From Annona cherimola (Eukaryota; Streptophyta; Magnoliopsida; Magnoliales; Annonaceae): DNA of 64,000 nucleotides. The position numbers and the translations under genes are program-made. The notes under the pieces are model-generated. The model worked only from the letters and a program-made list of their open reading frames with translations, was not told where the DNA came from and did no database searches. The stretch lies in contig CM059977.1 of NCBI GenBank assembly GCA_030490835.1, forward strand, positions 26,207,335 through 26,271,334, given 5' to 3'. Below, in pieces: positions 58,886 through 64,000 of this stretch (positions are counted from its first letter, which is position 1; each line of letters starts with the position of its first letter).

Positions 58886-59562
58886 AGCATTTGCACATCT
58901 AATGTTTATGAAAAGGTTTCTATTCCATTGATAGTTGATCACTTGCTAAGTGTCTCCTATCGAATGGAGAGAAATGCATTTACGAATGATTTACATGAAT
59001 GATTTATGAAAGGTTTCCAAAAATGGTTTACAAAAAGGTTTCTATTCTGTTGGTAATTGATCACTTGGTAAGTGTCTTCTACCGAATGGAGAGGAATGCA
59101 TTTAAAATGAAAAATGCTTACTTATTGAGTTTCGACTCATGTTTTGTTTTCCCAACCTCAGACAGGTGTAGGGAAAGCCAAGAGATGAAGGACATGGGTT
59201 GCTAAAGGAAAAGAGGAATCTACAAATGTTAGTAGATTTTTGTATGAATAGATTCCCTAATGAGATATGATGAAAAAGGACATAGGTTGTATGAAATTAT
59301 GATGTTATGAATAATATGAGAAGGTGATGATTTATGATGATATGGATAAGTCCATTATGAATGACGATTAGTACATGTTTATGTGATGAAAGAAAAGAAA
59401 AAGAAAAAGCAAAAAAATTGGACGAGATCCAATTAAGAACCCGCCACGTGATCAGGGCAACAATTCTGATTCACACTTACCAATCGACAAGATCTTGGAG
59501 TAAGGACTATGTGGACGCTTCGGTTCGGGGCATCACACTGTCGGAGCCCTGCTGTACTAAGT

Positions 59563-60153
59563 GGGGGTGTTAACGGATTTAGTAGGGTGATAGCTTAATC
59601 CTAATCTTAATCTATTTAAAATATCTTAACTTTAATTTGTTTATTAATTCATTTAAAAAACTTCAACCCTAACCTATTTACAACATATTTACCAAATTGA
59701 TTGATGAATTGTATAGCAGATGATCTGAAGGTATAAACTCTGGTAGATGATGATCTCTTAGGAAGAGACAAAAAGATGTTTTTGGCGTAGGGGAAATAGA
59801 AATAGGACAGTAATAGGAAAATATAATTAGGACAACAGTGGAAAAATAAAAATTATGTGACAAGAGGAATACTTAGCGAGAGAATCAAGATGTTTACATT
59901 TATATATATATATATAATTTTAATGAGTTAAATCAGTTGAATGTGTTAAAAGGGTCCAATGAGTTATATTGGTTAAACGGGTTACTAAACAGGTTGATGG
60001 GTTATAAAATCTCGACTCTAATCTATTTATTTAATTAAATAGTTGAATAAGTTGATGAATCACAATCCATTTATTCAAAAATTTCAACCTATATCTGTTT
60101 ATAAATGGGTTAGTCGAGCCGGTTGACATGTTGGCTGTGACCATTAATAATCC
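59563..60153. repeat. Second copy of the 44919-45532 repeat
   Basis: It starts GGGGGTGTTAACGGATTTAG and keeps long matches to the first copy (TAGGGGAAAT, AGAAATAGGACA, GGGTTATAAAATCTC), ending near TTAATAATCC, an eroded form of TTAACACCCC. It begins only 20 bp after the solo-LTR target duplication. Confidence 0.6.
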
Positions 60154-62348
60154 TGTGCACATGTCGCAAATGATTGGCCAGAATGAAGCTCGGCAGCTGA
60201 TTTGGGCTTGTATGAAGAGCGCCCGAATTAAGCTTGTACGTTGATTACAGTAGTGTGCAAAGGCAACGATTGTAGTGTTAAATAGCATGTTAACCATCAA
60301 TGTAATGATTGGCATGCTAATCAATAAACACGATTGTCGCTCTAGGATAATTTGCGGATGGTCCTGATGTGCATTTATTAAACCTGGTTGAAAATTTGTT
60401 GCCTCTTCTTGTACAGGAGAGAGAGAGCCGCGGAGGCGAAGCAATTTTCTGATTTCATACTGGTCTGAAACGATCTCCAAAATTTTTTGTATAAAATTGG
60501 TAATCTTGTTATATTTAATCTACAAACTAAATTTTATTATTTTTAGAAATGTGTATATATTTACTTTGAATATTCAGATACAAGAGTATTTATGCCATTT
60601 TAAATTTTTGACAGATGAATAAAATATCCCTTTGCCAAACTTTCCATATTGAGTCCCCTCCCATGCATGGACAGGTTTTTGCAAAAGAGTCCCCCATGAA
60701 GTGGGAGTTTTTTTACAAATATCCACCTAAAATGGGAGTTTTTACAAAAATTTCTCTTGGTATAAGGGTTGTATATAAAAAAATTTCCTTTCATAATGTG
60801 AGGGATGTGAATGTGTCCTATTTGTAATATCAAAAAGACACGATGTAAAAATTCCAATAAAAAATTATTGAAACACCACTAAATGCTCCTATATTTAAAA
60901 ATTCAAAATAAATATGCATACATGTTCTAAAATAATAAAAATTAATTATAGATTAAATATACTTAAATTCATAATTTTATAAAATTTTAAAAATATATTC
61001 TTTTAAACTAGTTTAAAATGATCATTTGCATTTTTCTTCTCTATTTGGCGGGAGACGAGGAAGCGAAAAGATTTTCTTTGCTAATGTAGGAAAGAGATTG
61101 GGGAAGGAGTTTTTTTTTGGAAACAAGCGCAGGTGAAAACCATAAAAAAAAAATTTGTGTTTTTAGACCCTTTGTCTTCATGACGTTTAAAAAACAACGT
61201 TAAGATTATGTAAAATGTCTAAAATTTTCTTTATATTTTAGACTTTCTAACTTTACATATTTGCTTTCTAAATCCCCCAAAGTTTGTTATCACATGTGCA
61301 TCATCTTATGTACATTGTCGGAGCACATGTTTAAACATTTTTCCACTAATAATTTACATATTTTGTATTTACTAATATAATACTATTACACTTAAATATT
61401 CCTAACTATAAATTTTATTTGAAATTATTTAAAAAATATTGTCTCCTTTTCCTCACTACAAATGGGCATTTAATTTATCGAAGTAAGCAAATGGATGAAT
61501 AAAAAAATATAAAAAAGGGCTATTTTATTATATGAGAATGAGTACTAAAAAAAAGAAAAGGGTTAAAAATATAAAATGGCTAAAATACCTATCAACTATC
61601 TTATAAATCATAAATTGGTCAAAAAAGAAAACATATTTTGATTTTTATTTGGACTTATATTAGATTGTTAAACAACTGTTGACTCAATTCTTATTACCTA
61701 ACAATAATATTTTTTAAGCATCAGTATTTTCATTATGTAATCGTAATTTGGATTTTATTAGTTCTTCAAAGTTGCAAATTTAGTAGAGCCTTCAATTCTA
61801 ATTTCTAATTAAAAATTCATACTTGTTGTCATTTTTTGTTGCTTACTATAGCCAAATAAATTGAATAATTTTTTTTAGCTTAATATTATTTTTGCACAAG
61901 TTTAATGAAAATATTTTTTAAATAAAACTGTTAATTAAAAATATTAAGTGCAATAATACTATATGATTAAAGAGCTTCACTTTTATGTAATCCTTTTAAT
62001 TTTTAAGATTTTAATTCTTGATGAAAAATCATTTCCATTCATTATATTTAACATCATTTATTTATTTAAGAGACTAAGTTTCATCTCTATCAAATATGTT
62101 TATGAGCCATATTTGTTGAAATATATATTTTTGTATAAATTGCGAAAAACACTTAGATCTATTTATGAATGTATTATAATGTAATAACACTTTATAGAAT
62201 CATTGCATATGTATTACTCAACATCTCAATATCTGTTTCCTACCATTAGAAAGAGGAGGAGATGGAGAACATGTGTAGGAAGTTGTGTTGTTCCATGGAG
62301 TAGCTATTGAGGGGTTTTGTGGAGAATTTTTTTCATTATTTTGAGACT
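60154..62348. other. Distal spacer, no gene
   Basis: A foldback element with CATACTGGTCTGAAACGATC-type ends covers about 60460-61030. It is interrupted at about 60600-60860 by a block of CCC(A/T)TGAA, GTGGGAG and AAATGGGAG phrases. From 61030 to 62348 the sequence is AT-rich and shows nothing assignable. Confidence 0.4.
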
Positions 62349-62621
62349 AAGGGCGCATTTGGTAACTGATGTAGAAACACATGGAGTGAAAAATGGTGGG
62401 AGCATATATTTCAAAGTTCATCAATCAACTAATCATCATATTTTTCCACTTTTACCCTGATGTTTCAATCATTTTTCCTATTAACTATCCTCCAACAAAT
62501 ATATTTATTCTAATTTTACTCTTATCATTTCATATTAATCATACGATTTTTAAAATATTCTATTTTTCACTCCCGTCCCATTCAACAATTCTCACCACTT
62601 TTAAATTACCAAACATTCCCC
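62349..62621. repeat. Tourist-like MITE remnant
   Basis: Ends are GGGCGCATTTGGTAACTG and TTACCAAACATTCCCC, an imperfect inverted pair around about 270 bp without coding capacity. Confidence 0.5.
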
Positions 62622-64000
62622 GAGTGTGTGCCGGCCATTTGAGATGGGACGAAGGGACGATGGGTTTAGGGTTTTATGCAAAAATGGGACCTTTGAGTGT
62701 TGCAATGTCTTTTTCTTGAATAGCTTCAATATTAGAAATCACGGGTGTTACAATTTAAAATTATCAGACTACAGATCCTTATCCAAAGTGCAATCTCCAA
62801 TGAGATCAGTGGCCAATTGGCGGAGCTCGGGCAGCTACAGTTGCCACGAGAGAGGAAGAAGAGGGAGGGAGTCATTTGCAATTTTTTGGCTGTGCGACTC
62901 ATTTTGCATCTGACGGTTGCTGGTGATCCCACATGATTGAACAGTGCTAACGGGCGGTCAAAGACAAGGCTTGTTAATGATGGATCATAAATGATCAACA
63001 CTCACTAAACTTAAACTTCATAAAGTTTAAAATGCTAAAAGCCAAACCCGGGAAATTAAAATACAAATACACATCATTAGATGGTTTAAAATGCAAATGC
63101 CCCTGAAAATACCAAACACCTCCATATATATGCGAGTTTCCTACCTAGTTATATCTTGACAGTAGAGTAATAAAATCTAGTAAAGGACTAATTATAAATA
63201 TGATCACAAATTATGTCTATATTTATAAATATGACAACATATTTAAAAACTGACATAGATAATTATATATTCTACCATTAATTTTAAATATGACAACGCC
63301 ATTTGATTTAACATTAAAAATGAGGTGAGGCTATGAAAATACCTTTGGTAAAAAGTAAGAAAGATTTACTTCTGTGGTTCATTCATAATCATGTTACCAA
63401 CAACATAAAAGAGTATCTGCCAAAAATTCTGTTGTCCTAATTTGCTTCATAGTAGAATATATAAAACACAGAAAAAAAAAAGAGAAAAAAGCTGGGAGAA
63501 TAAGATGTAACGGAAAATACCAAGAAAATAACATAGAATAAAAAATGGGCAGATTTTTTTTATTTTTTATCTTAGCACTCCAAATCAGAAATTTCTCTTT
63601 GCAATGCACACAATTTGCCCATTTTAAAAAGAATGCAAGGGCATTTTTGTCACTAAAAATTTTCTTCTTTATTTGAGATATCCAAATTGCATTGTAATAT
63701 TTGGAATTAGAAATAGAACATGTGGTTATTTATAGTATTTTTTAAATGAGCGATCGTATTTGTAAATAGAAATATAATTTGTGGTAATATTTATAATGAA
63801 CATTGGCTTACGGGGTATAATTTTTTCTCTAAAAATATTATTGTTAAATTTTAAAAAATAATAATTATTGAGTAATGATTTCAAAAAAAAATTTAGCTGA
63901 TAAACGATATTTGCATATAAAAACACGTGGCAATTTTGATTTCATACGAGCGAATGTCGTCAGCGGACTCACGACATCATCAGTAACGTCTCATGACTGC
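62622..64000. other. Distal end, unassigned
   Basis: About 62620-63000 is less AT-rich, with overlapping frames on both strands that match nothing I recognise. The rest is AT-rich. The last 45 bases contain TAACGTCTCATGACTGC; no gene begins before the window ends. Confidence 0.3.

Larger units (their letters stand above)
56184..59537 (+). mobile_element. Solo LTR, 3354 bp, with CTGTC target-site duplication
   Basis: It starts TGTGAAACCCC and ends GGGGCATCACA, imperfect inverted termini with TG...CA ends, and is flanked by CTGTC on both sides (56179-56183, 59538-59542), the 5-bp duplication of LTR-retrotransposon integration. A TATA box (TATAAATA, 57019-57026) and a donor-like GTAAGTGA at about 57171 place transcription on +. 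It contains a cluster of TGAACAGTA repeats (57618-57740), a tandem pair of about 265 bp (58360-58880) and a tandem pair of about 130 bp (58905-59105). No primer-binding site, gag, protease or reverse transcriptase lies next to it, so recombination between two LTRs probably removed the rest. The length and the TTATTGAGTTTCGACTCATG block recall chromovirus (Tekay/Del) LTRs; that is inference. Confidence 0.8.

Overview
The window is nuclear DNA of a flowering plant. It is AT-rich, its genes are split by GT-AG introns, and miniature inverted-repeat elements, foldback elements, hAT-like repeats, a LINE, a SINE and a long solo LTR fill most of the space between genes. The species cannot be named from the sequence.

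The genic content is one array of five zinc-dependent alcohol dehydrogenases of the cinnamyl alcohol dehydrogenase (CAD) family, of the type often labelled sinapyl alcohol dehydrogenase, ELI3 or probable mannitol dehydrogenase. I call them A to E. A is on + at 3293-10267, B on - at 11855-14600, C on - at 23730-25722, D on - at 28249-30222 and E on + at 45976-53664. All five have the same five-exon structure. Exons 2 to 5 are 114, 514, 154 and 206 nt in every copy; exon 1 is 89 nt in A and 98 nt in the others. Each joins into one open frame of 358 aa (A) or 361 aa (B-E), with all catalytic and structural zinc ligands and the GLGGLG cofactor loop present. No other enzyme class is visible, so this is a paralogue array rather than a mixed biosynthetic cluster.

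B, C and D are compact (2.0-2.7 kb). A and E are stretched by repeats in their introns (5.6 kb intron 1 in A; 1.6, 2.7 and 2.1 kb introns 1, 2 and 4 in E). D is a mosaic. Its backbone matches neighbour C, a 231-nt block of exon 3 is identical to B, and the 3' part of exon 5 plus about 1.8 kb of downstream DNA matches E in inverted orientation, 25 kb away. This points to repeated gene conversion or unequal exchange within the array.

Layout: 1-3200 repeats including a nested SINE; 3293-10267 gene A; 10268-11854 A/B tail-to-tail spacer with direct repeats; 11855-14600 gene B; 14.6-23.7 kb repeat-rich spacer; 23.7-30.2 kb tandem genes C and D; 30.2-46.0 kb spacer with hAT-like repeats, a 762-bp hairpin and a broken LINE; 46.0-53.7 kb gene E; 53.7-55.3 kb inverted copy of the D downstream flank; 56.2-59.5 kb solo LTR with a target-site duplication; 59.6-64 kb further repeats and unassigned AT-rich DNA. 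Percentages and counts quoted come from reading alignments by eye; no search was run.
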